DNA of 64,000 nt from NCBI GenBank assembly GCA_002478885.1, contig DLKC01000048.1, positions 62,001 to 126,000 of the forward strand. Reading direction: 5' to 3'. Below the pieces are notes generated by a model that searched no databases, was not told the DNA's origin, and was given only the letters and a program-made list of their open reading frames with translations. Of the stretch, positions 25,473 through 33,866 are shown one piece after another. How positions within the stretch are numbered: position 1 is the first letter of the stretch; each line of letters opens with the position of its first letter. This stretch comes from Chitinophagaceae bacterium UBA7600. GTDB lineage: Bacteria; Bacteroidota; Bacteroidia; Chitinophagales; Chitinophagaceae. Position numbers and translations under genes: made by a program.

Positions 25473-27176
25473 CTAAATATTTCCTTTCTTCATTTCCGTT
25501 ACCGCGTAGTCGCAGGCACGTGCGGTGAGTGCCATGTAAGTAAGCGACGGATTCACACAAGAGCCGCTCGCCATGCAACTGCCATCGGTGATGAATACGT
25601 TTGGCACCTCATGCATTTGATTGAAAGCATTGAGCACAGAAGTTTTTGGATCACGGCCCATGCGTGCCGTACCCATTTCGTGGTTGGCATTGCCCGGGAA
25701 TGAAATGGTGCCGGCTACCTTTACATCTTTATAGCCCACCTTTTCAAGCATTTCTTTTCCTGTTGCTGCAATGTCTTTATGCATATTCTGCTCGTTGTCG
25801 CGAAAAGAACAATCGACCTGGATCGTTGGCCTGCCCCATGGGTCTTTTTTATCGTGGTTAAGTGTAACACGATTGTCTTCATAAGGCAAGGTCTCACCAA
25901 AAGCATATAAGCTTACCGACCATTCGCCCGGCGCACTGAGTTCGGTCTTTAAGTCAGTGCCAATCGCTGCACCGTGTTGTTGCCGGCCCCGATAAGCCCC
26001 GCCGGCAAAGTGATAACCGCGCAAAAAACCGGGAGATACATCATGTACATTCTTAAATCGTGGTATGTATACCGGGCTGGGCCTGCGGCCATAATAGTAA
26101 CTGTCTTCAAAGCCTTCTACAGTTGCAGAGATAGAAAGTCCTTTGTGATGATCCATCAGGTTGCGGCCTACCTGGTCACTGCCATTGCCAAGCCCGTTGG
26201 GAAAACGATTGGAAATGGAGTTGAGCAATATGAATGCGGTAGCCACCGTTGCCGCATTTAAAAAAATAACCTTAGCGTAGAACTCTTCTGTTTGTTTTGT
26301 TGTGGTATCGAGTATTTCCACACCTGTGGCTCTTTGTTTCTGCTCATCATAGAGCACTTTGTTCACCATTGCGTTTGGCCGCACGGTAAGATTACCCGTT
26401 GCATACGCAGCGGGCATGGTGCCGGCATTGGTGCTAAAGTATGCACCAAAAGGACAGCCTCTGTGACAAAGATCTCTTGCCATGCATTGTCCCCTACCCT
26501 GGATTGGCTTTGTCAGGTTGGCTGTGCGACCGATGATTACTTTCCTGTCTTTATATACCGATTCAATTTTCTGTTTGAAAGATTTCTCCACGCAATTCAT
26601 TTCAAATGGCGGTTGAAATTTACCATCGGGTAACTGCGGAATATTTTCTATTGAACCGCTTACTCCAATGAAAGATTCCACGCGGTCGTACCACGATTCA
26701 AGATCTTTATAGCGAATAGGCCAATCCACACCATGGCCATCTTTCAGGTTGGCTTCGAAATCGAGATCGCTCCAGCGATAACAGGCCCTTGCCCATAAGA
26801 GCGAACGGCCGCCTACTATATCTCCACGTATCCAGTCGAAGCGCTTTATTTCATCGTAGGGATTCTCTTTATCGTTGATGTAAAAGTGCTTGTTGTCTTC
26901 TTTGTAAGAGTAATGCCGGCTCTGCACATAGCAACGTTCTTTGTCTTTTTTGTCCAGGCTTAAATGATGTTCAAATTCCCATGGGTCTTTTGTCGCGGTC
27001 GGGTAATCCTTTACATGCTCTACCATACGGCCGCGCTCCAGTAACAGTACTTTCAATCCTTGTTCACACAATTCTTTTGCAGCCCAACCACCCGTTATGC
27101 CTGAGCCGACAATAATTGCATCGTACGTGTTTTGTTGTTTTGCTTTTGTATTAAGGTGTAAGCTATCGCCGGGCAT
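25473..27176 (-). CDS. GMC-family FAD oxidoreductase
   Basis: A 567-residue flavoprotein. The N-terminal dinucleotide motif is YDAIIVGSGITGGWAAKELCEQG, followed by LLLERG. GDIVGGRSLLWARACYRW is the first GMC signature region and NHEMGTARMGRDPKTSVLN is near the C-terminal active site; the His of NHEMG is the likely catalytic base. MASGSCVNPSLTYMALTARACD closes the FAD site. GMC enzymes oxidise alcohols or sugars. Bacteroidota members of this length are often sugar or polyol dehydrogenases, but the substrate and electron acceptor cannot be read here. No Tat signal or small subunit gene is adjacent. Confidence 0.88.
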   Translation of the reverse strand: MPGDSLHLNTKAKQQNTYDAIIVGSGITGGWAAKELCEQGLKVLLLERGRMVEHVKDYPTATKDPWEFEHHLSLDKKDKERCYVQSRHYSYKEDNKHFYINDKENPYDEIKRFDWIRGDIVGGRSLLWARACYRWSDLDFEANLKDGHGVDWPIRYKDLESWYDRVESFIGVSGSIENIPQLPDGKFQPPFEMNCVEKSFKQKIESVYKDRKVIIGRTANLTKPIQGRGQCMARDLCHRGCPFGAYFSTNAGTMPAAYATGNLTVRPNAMVNKVLYDEQKQRATGVEILDTTTKQTEEFYAKVIFLNAATVATAFILLNSISNRFPNGLGNGSDQVGRNLMDHHKGLSISATVEGFEDSYYYGRRPSPVYIPRFKNVHDVSPGFLRGYHFAGGAYRGRQQHGAAIGTDLKTELSAPGEWSVSLYAFGETLPYEDNRVTLNHDKKDPWGRPTIQVDCSFRDNEQNMHKDIAATGKEMLEKVGYKDVKVAGTISFPGNANHEMGTARMGRDPKTSVLNAFNQMHEVPNVFITDGSCMASGSCVNPSLTYMALTARACDYAVTEMKKGNI

Positions 27177-27249
27177 ACCGTTGAGATTTTTGTTGCAAAG
27201 TGAGTTTTAAAATTAGGGCATAGAAACGTAGTTGCGCAGAAAATATTAT

Positions 27250-27379
27250 GGAGCTGGGGGTAGTTCAGGCGGCATCACTCACTTATGCAATAAAGACAGG
27301 TGCGTTTTGCTCATGGCCGTTGCTAAAGTACAAGTGTGCGACGCAACTATCGCTTCATCCCTGTACTTAAGCCCGGTAC
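27250..27379. repeat. Inverted-pair REP-like element (eroded B/A type)
   Basis: The right half is intact: GTACAAGTGTGCGACGCAAC at 27328-27347 with the tail GCCCGGTAC ending at 27379. The left half is worn: GCATCACTCACTTATGC near 27272-27288 matches the B-type arm and GGAGCTGGGGG at 27250 its tail. It lies between the GMC gene start and the hutU terminator. Confidence 0.7.
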
Positions 27380-27404
27380 AGCATAAGCCTTCATTTACTA
27401 CAAT

Positions 27405-27435
27405 AAAAAATGGTGAATGAAAAAGTCATTCACCA
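27405..27435 (-). terminator. Terminator of the hut operon
   Basis: TGGTGAATGA (27411-27420) and TCATTCACCA (27426-27435) form a perfect 10-bp stem with a 5-base loop. On the reverse strand it is followed by TTTTTTATTG. It lies 26 bp beyond the hutU stop. Confidence 0.88.
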
Positions 27436-27460
27436 GTATAATTTATTGCCGGATTAAATG

Positions 27461-29176
27461 CTATTTCAACCGAGTGGTAAAATCAAGATCATTTTTCCGT
27501 GCAGTTTCTTTAGCGATATCATAACCCGCATCGGCATGGCGTATTACACCCATGCCAGGATCGTTCCGTAATACACGGGAAAGCCTTGCGGCAGCATCAC
27601 CGGTACCATCTGCGACGATCACCATGCCCGCATGAATGCTGTAGCCCATGCCCACACCACCACCATGATGGAGACTCACCCAACTTGCACCCCCGGCTGT
27701 GTTGACAAGCGCGTTGAGGATCGGCCAGTCAGCAACAGCATCGCTGCCGTCGAGCATGCTCTCCGTTTCCCGGTTAGGGCTTGCAACAGAGCCTGTATCC
27801 AAATGATCGCGGCCGATAACAATCGGCGCTTTTACTTTTCCAGTGCGTACGAGTTCGTTGAAAGCCAGACCCGCTTTTTCCCTTTCGCCCTGCCCAAGCC
27901 AGCAAATACGTGCAGGTAAACCCTGAAATGCAATCTTTTCTTTAGCCATTCTCATCCATCGGATCATGCCTTTATTTTCGGGAAACATATTCATGATGAG
28001 TTCGTCGGTAACCGCAATATCGGCAGGGTCGCCACTTAATGCCGCCCATCGGAACGGACCTTTTCCTTCGCAGAACAAAGGGCGGATGTATGCTGGTACA
28101 AAACCTGGAAAATCAAAACAACGACCGGTTTTAACAACACTATCGTGATCGTTTTTACCGGCAGCTTGCTCATACTCCTGTGCTCTTGCGCGGATATTGT
28201 TTCCGTAATCGAATGTAACAGCACCTTTATCCATCAGCTCAATCATCAGTTGTACATGACGGTACATGCTTCGATAGGCAAAATCTATGTATTGCTGAGG
28301 GTTTTCCTGGCGAAGAATTTTTGCCTGTTCAAAAGATATTTCATGTGGCCAATAACCGATTAGGGGATCATGCGCGCTGGTTTGGTCGCTAAGCGTATCG
28401 GGAATAATGTTTCTTTGGATAAGTCTTTCCAGCAGGTGAACTGCGTTGCATAAAACACCAATACTTTTGGCTGCACCTTCGGCCTTATATTTTAGTGCGG
28501 CCTCAATAGCTGCATCAACGTCAGCAAATTTTTCATCGAGGTATTTTGTTTCAAGCCGTTTGTCTAACCGCCACTCTTCCACTTCGGCAATGAGCGCAAC
28601 CCCTTCGTTCATTGTTATCGCCAACGGTTGAGCGCCACCCATTCCGCCAAGGCCGGCCGTAACATTGAGCGTGTGTTTTAATGTGCCACCAAAATGTTTA
28701 TCAGCCGCGGCCGCATAGGTCTCGTACGTGCCCTGCACAATACCTTGTGAGCCGATATAAATCCATGAACCGGCGGTCATCTGGCCATACATGATCAACC
28801 CTTTTTTCTCGAGCTCATCGAAGTGCTTCCAGTTGGCCCAATTAGGAACAAGCTGCGAATTGCTGATGAGCACACGTGGCGCATCTTTATGCGTCTTCAA
28901 AATTCCCACAGGTTTACCACTTTGTATAAGCAACGATTCATCGTTCTCCAATATCTTGAGGGCAGCGATAATATTGTCAAGCGCTTCAAAACTTCGGGCA
29001 GCTTTGCCACGGCCACCATAGACAATGAGGTCGCCTGGCCGTTCCGCTACTTCAGGATTTAAATTGTTTAGCAGCATGCGCATAGCGGCTTCCTGTATCC
29101 AGCCTTTGCAATTGAGTTGCGCACCGGTTGGTGTTTTGTATTTGATCGCGTCGTATCGCTTTTCTGTCTGTACCAT
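27461..29176 (-). CDS. hutU: Urocanate hydratase
   Basis: A 571-residue protein, near the family's usual 550-570. It converts urocanate to imidazolonepropionate with a tightly bound NAD+ in the second step of histidine degradation. Recognisable stretches include [53 protein letters not shown] (NAD-binding) and [18 protein letters not shown] near the C-terminus. It is transcribed after hutH, with 200 bp between them. That gap is unusually long for this pair and holds a dispersed-repeat element. No hutI or hutG is in the window. Confidence 0.96.
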   Translation of the reverse strand: MVQTEKRYDAIKYKTPTGAQLNCKGWIQEAAMRMLLNNLNPEVAERPGDLIVYGGRGKAARSFEALDNIIAALKILENDESLLIQSGKPVGILKTHKDAPRVLISNSQLVPNWANWKHFDELEKKGLIMYGQMTAGSWIYIGSQGIVQGTYETYAAAADKHFGGTLKHTLNVTAGLGGMGGAQPLAITMNEGVALIAEVEEWRLDKRLETKYLDEKFADVDAAIEAALKYKAEGAAKSIGVLCNAVHLLERLIQRNIIPDTLSDQTSAHDPLIGYWPHEISFEQAKILRQENPQQYIDFAYRSMYRHVQLMIELMDKGAVTFDYGNNIRARAQEYEQAAGKNDHDSVVKTGRCFDFPGFVPAYIRPLFCEGKGPFRWAALSGDPADIAVTDELIMNMFPENKGMIRWMRMAKEKIAFQGLPARICWLGQGEREKAGLAFNELVRTGKVKAPIVIGRDHLDTGSVASPNRETESMLDGSDAVADWPILNALVNTAGGASWVSLHHGGGVGMGYSIHAGMVIVADGTGDAAARLSRVLRNDPGMGVIRHADAGYDIAKETARKNDLDFTTRLK

Positions 29177-29218
29177 GCGTACTTATTTTTTGATCTCTGA
29201 TTTACAGATGTGTGATTT

Positions 29219-29368
29219 TCCCAGCTTCTGAATTGCTATCGAGCTTTATCGAGCTTTGTTGTGTCACTCACTTCAGGGCCGGGAACTTCATTCGACTGCT
29301 GAATGGCTACCAGACGTACAAGAGTGCGACGCAAGCGAAGCTGAATAAAGTTACAAAAGCCTGGTTAC
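29219..29368. repeat. Inverted-pair REP-like element inside the hut operon (B/A type)
   Basis: The left half (tail CCCAGC at 29219, core GTTGTGTCACTCACTT at 29258-29273) faces the right half (GTACAAGAGTGCGACGCAA from 29316, tail CCTGGTTAC ending 29368). It occupies almost all of the hutH-hutU gap and would be transcribed as part of the operon mRNA. Confidence 0.85.
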
Positions 29369-29376
29369 AAAAAACA

Positions 29377-30942
29377 TCACCATGTTTGGAATGAATCGAA
29401 ACCGCCGTTGAGATCGATGTTTGCTGAAGCAGCAAATTCATTGATTTTTTCCACAAAGGAAAAATCTTTGATGATGCCGGCCACCTCGTTGATGTCGTTG
29501 GCGAATATGCGGTCTTCTTCGGCGAAACTCACAAATTCACGAACATAATCGTGTGCAAATTCAAGCAATGCGGAACTCTTCAACGGCCGCCTGAACTCTA
29601 TGGCCTGGCACGCACTAAGCAATTCAATGGCAAGTATGAATTCGAGGTTGTCGAGTACTTTATTGAGCTTTCTGCCGCTGATGCTACCCATACTCACATG
29701 ATCTTCCTGGCCGAGCGATGTAGGAATACTGTCGGCGCTTGAAGGAAAGCATAACGTTTTGTTTTCTGTAACAAGCGCGGCGGTCGTGTATTGGGGAATC
29801 ATGAACCCACTGTTAAGCCCTACGTCTTTCATGAGCAGCATTGGAAGTCCCCATTTGCCTTCGAGCAAAAGGTAACAACGCCGGTCGCTGATATTGCCAA
29901 CCTCTGCTGCAGCAAAACATGCATAGTCGAGTGGCAATGCCAGCGGTTGCCCGTGAAAATTTCCTCCACTGATCGTGTCCTCTGCTCCAAGGATTATGGG
30001 GTTATCTGTGACAGAGTTAAGTTCTATCTGCGTGAGCTCTTTTAGATGAAGCCAGGCATTACGGCTGGCGCCATGCACCTGCGGCATACAGCGCAGGGAG
30101 TAAGGGTCCTGAACACGTCCGCAATCGACATGGCTTTGCATTATATCGGAATCGCCGAGCAATGTACGCAGCCTTTGCGCAACCAGTTTGCTGCCGGCAT
30201 ACGGACGTAATTCGTGCAGCCTTGCATCGAAGGGCATTTTGGTGCCGGTTAATGCTTCAAGACTCATGGCACCTATCACATCTGCAGCCTCCAGGCAATT
30301 GTTCATGCGTTGAACCGCCTTTACGGCAAAAGATAAAATGAACTGGGTTCCATTGATGAGGGCGAGACCTTCTTTTGGCCCGAGTTTTACCGGGCTTACA
30401 TGTAATTTTTGCAGTACACCGAGGGAAGCATGCACGGAACCGTGGTAAAAAACTTCACCAAGGCCAATAAGCGGAAGGAATAAATGACTCAACGGGGCAA
30501 GGTCGCCGGAAGCGCCAACAGAGCCTTTCTCCGGCACTACAGGAATAACATTGTTTTCAATATGCCAAATGATGCGCTCTATCGTATGTAATTGCACTCC
30601 ACTAAAGCCCTGCGCCAGCGCATGCACTTTAGTAATGAGCATAATCTTGGCTATTTCAGGCGTGATGGGATCGCCCACACCCACACTGTGGCTTTGCAGA
30701 ATTTTGTGTTGGAGCGTAGCGGTATCTTTCTCTGAAATTTTGGTGTGAGCCAATATGCCAAAGCCAGTATTAATGCCATAAACAGTACGTTCATTATCCA
30801 CGATGGCCTGAACGTGCTGGTGACTCTCTTGTATTTTCCGGGATGTTTCGGAAGTGATTATTCCTCTTAATCTACCTGCGGCAAGATCAATCGCTTTTGA
30901 AACCGTCAGGACATCGGAGCCATAACGGAATTCTCTGATCAT
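29377..30942 (-). CDS. hutH: Histidine ammonia-lyase
   Basis: A 521-residue protein that removes ammonia from L-histidine to give urocanate, the first step of histidine degradation. The Ala144-Ser145-Gly146 triad in GSVGASGDLAPLSH cyclises into the MIO electrophile. Tyr55 in VYGINTGFG is the conserved catalytic tyrosine, and QEDHVSMGS and ENDIVDNPI-like SVTDNPIIL are further family signatures. It is cotranscribed with the upstream MarR-type regulator (10-bp gap) and downstream hutU. Confidence 0.96.
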   Translation of the reverse strand: MIREFRYGSDVLTVSKAIDLAAGRLRGIITSETSRKIQESHQHVQAIVDNERTVYGINTGFGILAHTKISEKDTATLQHKILQSHSVGVGDPITPEIAKIMLITKVHALAQGFSGVQLHTIERIIWHIENNVIPVVPEKGSVGASGDLAPLSHLFLPLIGLGEVFYHGSVHASLGVLQKLHVSPVKLGPKEGLALINGTQFILSFAVKAVQRMNNCLEAADVIGAMSLEALTGTKMPFDARLHELRPYAGSKLVAQRLRTLLGDSDIMQSHVDCGRVQDPYSLRCMPQVHGASRNAWLHLKELTQIELNSVTDNPIILGAEDTISGGNFHGQPLALPLDYACFAAAEVGNISDRRCYLLLEGKWGLPMLLMKDVGLNSGFMIPQYTTAALVTENKTLCFPSSADSIPTSLGQEDHVSMGSISGRKLNKVLDNLEFILAIELLSACQAIEFRRPLKSSALLEFAHDYVREFVSFAEEDRIFANDINEVAGIIKDFSFVEKINEFAASANIDLNGGFDSFQTW

Positions 30943-30952
30943 AAGGAAGCTT

Positions 30953-31435
30953 TTATTTCATTGTTTTTTCTACTCGTTCATAAAGGCCTTCCTTCATCAG
31001 GCTGTTTTCAAAAGAAGATAAGCTTTGCAGCAGCTTCTTTGTAGCAGCCTGTTCAGAAGCGATCTCTTCCATAGCGACCTGTAACGCGTCCCATACGGGC
31101 TGAACCTTTTCCTTTAACTTCTCACCCTTTGCCGTGAAGGTTACAACCTTGTGGCGGGCATCTTCTTTAGAAACTTTCGATTTCACATAACCCTTTTCCT
31201 GCAGGCTGCTCACCATTTGACTTGCAGCAGAATGAGAAATATACAACTCATTCGAAATGCGGCGGATGGAGACTTCTCCTTCTTTTGACAAAATATAAAA
31301 CACAGGAAACCAGGATGCATCAAAACTGATTTTGTGCTTCTTGTAAATCTTGTTTACATCACTGATGTAAAACTCACTAAGTCTTTTCAGGCGTGTGCCA
31401 AAAAAAAGATAACCGACTGTCTGGTAAAAATTCAT
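30953..31435 (-). CDS. MarR-family regulator, probably of the hut operon
   Basis: A 160-residue winged-helix protein. The recognition region is VSIRRISNELYISHSAASQMVSSLQEKGYV, followed by the wing KVSKEDARHKVVTFTAKGEKL, the typical MarR sequence after helix 4. Long helices at both ends support dimerisation. It is the first gene of the transcript, 10 bp from hutH, so it may regulate its own operon. A dyad at 31454-31469 overlapping the predicted start of transcription is a candidate operator. MarR-type control of histidine use is uncommon; HutC or attenuation-type systems are better known. Confidence 0.88.
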   Translation of the reverse strand: MNFYQTVGYLFFGTRLKRLSEFYISDVNKIYKKHKISFDASWFPVFYILSKEGEVSIRRISNELYISHSAASQMVSSLQEKGYVKSKVSKEDARHKVVTFTAKGEKLKEKVQPVWDALQVAMEEIASEQAATKKLLQSLSSFENSLMKEGLYERVEKTMK

Positions 31436-31453
31436 AAGATTAATAGATTGACG

Positions 31454-31504
31454 TGTAAGTGCTTATACAAATTTCAAAAGTACCTGTTTTTAGAAAACAA
31501 CAAA
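31454..31504 (-). promoter_or_regulatory. Predicted promoter and operator of the MarR-hutHU operon
   Basis: On the reverse strand TTTG (31504-31501) and TACTTTTG (31482-31475) match the Bacteroidota -33 and -7 boxes (TTTG, TANNTTTG) with an 18-bp spacer. Just downstream TGTA and TACA arms around a GC centre (31454-31469) form a dyad where transcription should begin. The consensus is established for Bacteroidota; use of this copy is inferred. Confidence 0.6.
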
Positions 31505-31949
31505 ACTTTGTTTGTTAAATTATAGGTTAGTCTGCTGATTTGTTGGTTAAATGTGTGCAGAGAAAGGGTGAAAGTAAAGAAAAAATTTTCTCATACAACT
31601 TTTGTGAGAAGCATTTTTATAAGCGGCAAAATTATATTACCACTTCCCGATCAGAATTTTAACAACGGGTGTTTACCACCGTTTTCAAAAGTGTGGCATA
31701 TATTTCCCATGTTATACCAGAATTGCTGCTAAACGATAAGTAGCTAGCTTTGTAGTGTGTATTTATTTCCCACGCGCACTTATAGCAACTTTGGGGCACA
31801 AATTTTCCGGTTGCTTAAATTTTAACAACCACTAATACCCTTTTCCTGAATAATGGTTGATTGCTGTTGCTTATAGCAATACATATTACTGATGTATGAC
31901 AGGAGCAGTATAATTTTTGCTACGCCCTTATAACAAAACAAATACAATC
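31505..31949. other. A+T-rich divergent region without recognised genes
   Basis: A 445-bp stretch between the hut promoter and the ndh operator. It is A+T rich, with one weak hairpin (AACGG near 31664 with CCGTT near 31679). I see no reading frame, no dispersed repeat and no tRNA. Confidence 0.5.
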
Positions 31950-31988
31950 CTGTATTTTCAATAATTACTGAAAATACAGTTATATTTG
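31950..31988 (+). promoter_or_regulatory. Operator-like inverted repeat and -7 box of ndh
   Basis: CTGTATTTTCA (31950-31960) and TGAAAATACAG (31969-31979) are perfect 11-bp complements with an 8-bp spacer. TATATTTG (31981-31988), an exact match to TANNTTTG, follows at once. The repeat covers the -33 to -8 region, so a bound protein would block RNA polymerase. The start codon is at 32006, leaving a leader of only about 10 bases. Confidence 0.65.
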
Positions 31989-32005
31989 CATAAATAATAT
32001 CAACC

Positions 32006-33280
32006 ATGAAAATTATAATCATTGGAGGCGGTTTTGGGGGGCTAAAACTTGCCCGCCTGCTTGGCAGAAAAGAAGGAATAGAAGTATTACTGATAGATAA
32101 GCGCAATTACCACCAATTTCAGCCCTTATTTTACCAGGTTGCTACAGCTGGCCTCGATGCCAGCAATATCTCCTTCCCGCTCAGGAAAATATTCCAGAAC
32201 AGCCCTAACCTGCAATTCAGGCTGGCAGAAGTGAAGCGTATTGACGCGCCTAACCAGAAGGTAGTTACCAATATCGGCGATTTTAATTATGACCAGTTGG
32301 TGATAGCAACCGGTGCCTATACCAACTTTTTCAATAACCAGCAGGTTCAGCAAAACGCCTTTTCAATGAAGACTACAGAGGAAGCGCTGTTGCTGCGTTA
32401 TAAACTCATTCAAAACTTCGAAGATGCATTGATAGCAAAAGATTACGATGCCGCAGCATTGCAAAAGTTGATGAATATTGTTGTGGTTGGTGCCGGTCCT
32501 ACCGGTGTTGAAGTTTGTGGCGCGTTGGCAGAAATGCGTAATAATGTTTTACCAAAGGACTATCCCGACCTTGATTTCAAAAAAATGCATATTTACCTCA
32601 TCGAAGGAAGCACAAAAACGCTTGGGACAATGAGTGAAAAAAGCACTATCCAAAGCAGGGCCTATCTTGAGAAACTCGCGGTAAATATCATTACTGAAAC
32701 GATGGTAAAGTCTTATGACGGCGATCTTGTAACATTGTCAACAGGCAAAACCATCAGCACTAAAATTGTTATCTGGGCTGCCGGAATTACCGGCAATGTG
32801 CCTGAAGGTGTAGATCATTCCCTTCTTGTGCGGGGTAACCGTATAAAAGTCGATCGTACAAATAAACTAGCTGGCTTCGATAATATTTATGCCATCGGCG
32901 ATGTATGCTATATGGAAACACCTCTATATCCAAACGGACATCCACAGGTTGCCAATGTAGCTATTAACCAGGCAAAAAATCTTGCCAGGAACTTATTGCG
33001 CCAGTTGAATGGCAACAAACACTACCAGGATAAATTTGAGTACAACGATAAGGGCAGCATGGCAACAGTCGGCCGAAACCTCGCTGTAGTAGATATTCCT
33101 CACCCCAAAATACATTTCGGCGGGTTTGTCGCGTGGCTGGTCTGGATGGGGCTTCACCTGCTGCTGATACTTGGCGTAAAAAACAGGCTGCAGATCTTCA
33201 TCAATTGGGTTTATAAATACTTCACCTACGACCAAAGCCTGCGACTGTTGTTCCGGGACTTTTACAAACAGGAGAAATAA
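32006..33280 (+). CDS. ndh: Type II NADH:quinone dehydrogenase
   Basis: A 424-residue flavoprotein. It oxidises NADH and reduces quinone at the inner membrane without pumping protons. Two dinucleotide-binding motifs are present: IIIGGGFGGLKLARLLG at the N-terminus for FAD and VVVGAGPTGVEVCGALAEM near residue 155 for NADH. NYHQFQPLFYQVATAGL and the VWAAGITGN and YAIGDVCYM stretches are standard for NDH-2. The C-terminus has a hydrophobic segment (FGGFVAWLVWMGLHLLLILG) that should dock in the membrane. It is monocistronic under an apparently repressed promoter. Confidence 0.94.
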   Translation: MKIIIIGGGFGGLKLARLLGRKEGIEVLLIDKRNYHQFQPLFYQVATAGLDASNISFPLRKIFQNSPNLQFRLAEVKRIDAPNQKVVTNIGDFNYDQLVIATGAYTNFFNNQQVQQNAFSMKTTEEALLLRYKLIQNFEDALIAKDYDAAALQKLMNIVVVGAGPTGVEVCGALAEMRNNVLPKDYPDLDFKKMHIYLIEGSTKTLGTMSEKSTIQSRAYLEKLAVNIITETMVKSYDGDLVTLSTGKTISTKIVIWAAGITGNVPEGVDHSLLVRGNRIKVDRTNKLAGFDNIYAIGDVCYMETPLYPNGHPQVANVAINQAKNLARNLLRQLNGNKHYQDKFEYNDKGSMATVGRNLAVVDIPHPKIHFGGFVAWLVWMGLHLLLILGVKNRLQIFINWVYKYFTYDQSLRLLFRDFYKQEK

Positions 33281-33309
33281 AAGTAGCATTTCTACCATAG
33301 TATTTGTAT

Positions 33310-33484
33310 GTTACCAGCTTTGTTACAAGAAGCAGCATTGTTGTGTCACTCTCTTGTACTGCGGAAGCTATGTGCAGCAAAGTGCGGGCCATTTGAAAAG
33401 CGATGTGCATTGCGTTGTTCAATATTGTTTTGTTGTACAAGTGTGCGACGCAACTAAGTTTAATGCCTGCACGTTCGCCTGGCC
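33310..33484. repeat. Inverted-pair REP-like element (B/A type)
   Basis: The left half starts GTTACCAGC at 33310 and has GTTGTGTCACTCTCTTGTAC at 33340-33359. The right half has GTACAAGTGTGCGACGCAAC at 33435-33454 and ends GCCTGGCC at 33484. The arms are 75 bp apart. It lies 29 bp after the ndh stop. Confidence 0.87.
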
Positions 33485-33866
33485 CACAAGAATACTCCCG
33501 AGATATCGGCCGTGCCAGTGCCACCCGGTGTCGGAAATAAATAACTGTTGGTAACATGCCTTATTGTGCAACTCATTCTTAGGCGAAGTGAAGCACGCTC
33601 ATCTTCGGTTAGCAGTAAATTTCGTAACAAAAGCCGTTTAATATTTGTATGTAATGATAGCAGCACATAAATTTGTAGAGGATAACAACCTAACAATTAT
33701 AGTATTACATTGTCCAGTGCCTTGCATCCAATAAAAACCATATAGTAGGCTGATTGTCCCTTTCGCAATATCGTGTCACGTCTTATTGCAGGTGAGTAAA
33801 ACCCATTGTCACCTTATACCTTATGATCACGCATGAGTGGTAGAATGTTTTACTCAAATAAAACGA
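33485..33866 (+). other. Upstream region of the histidine kinase gene
   Basis: A 382-bp stretch with no convincing gene. TTGGTAAC near 33545 and a GTGTCAC palindrome near 33773 may be further eroded pieces of the dispersed repeat. I found no clear TTTG/TANNTTTG pair. Confidence 0.4.
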
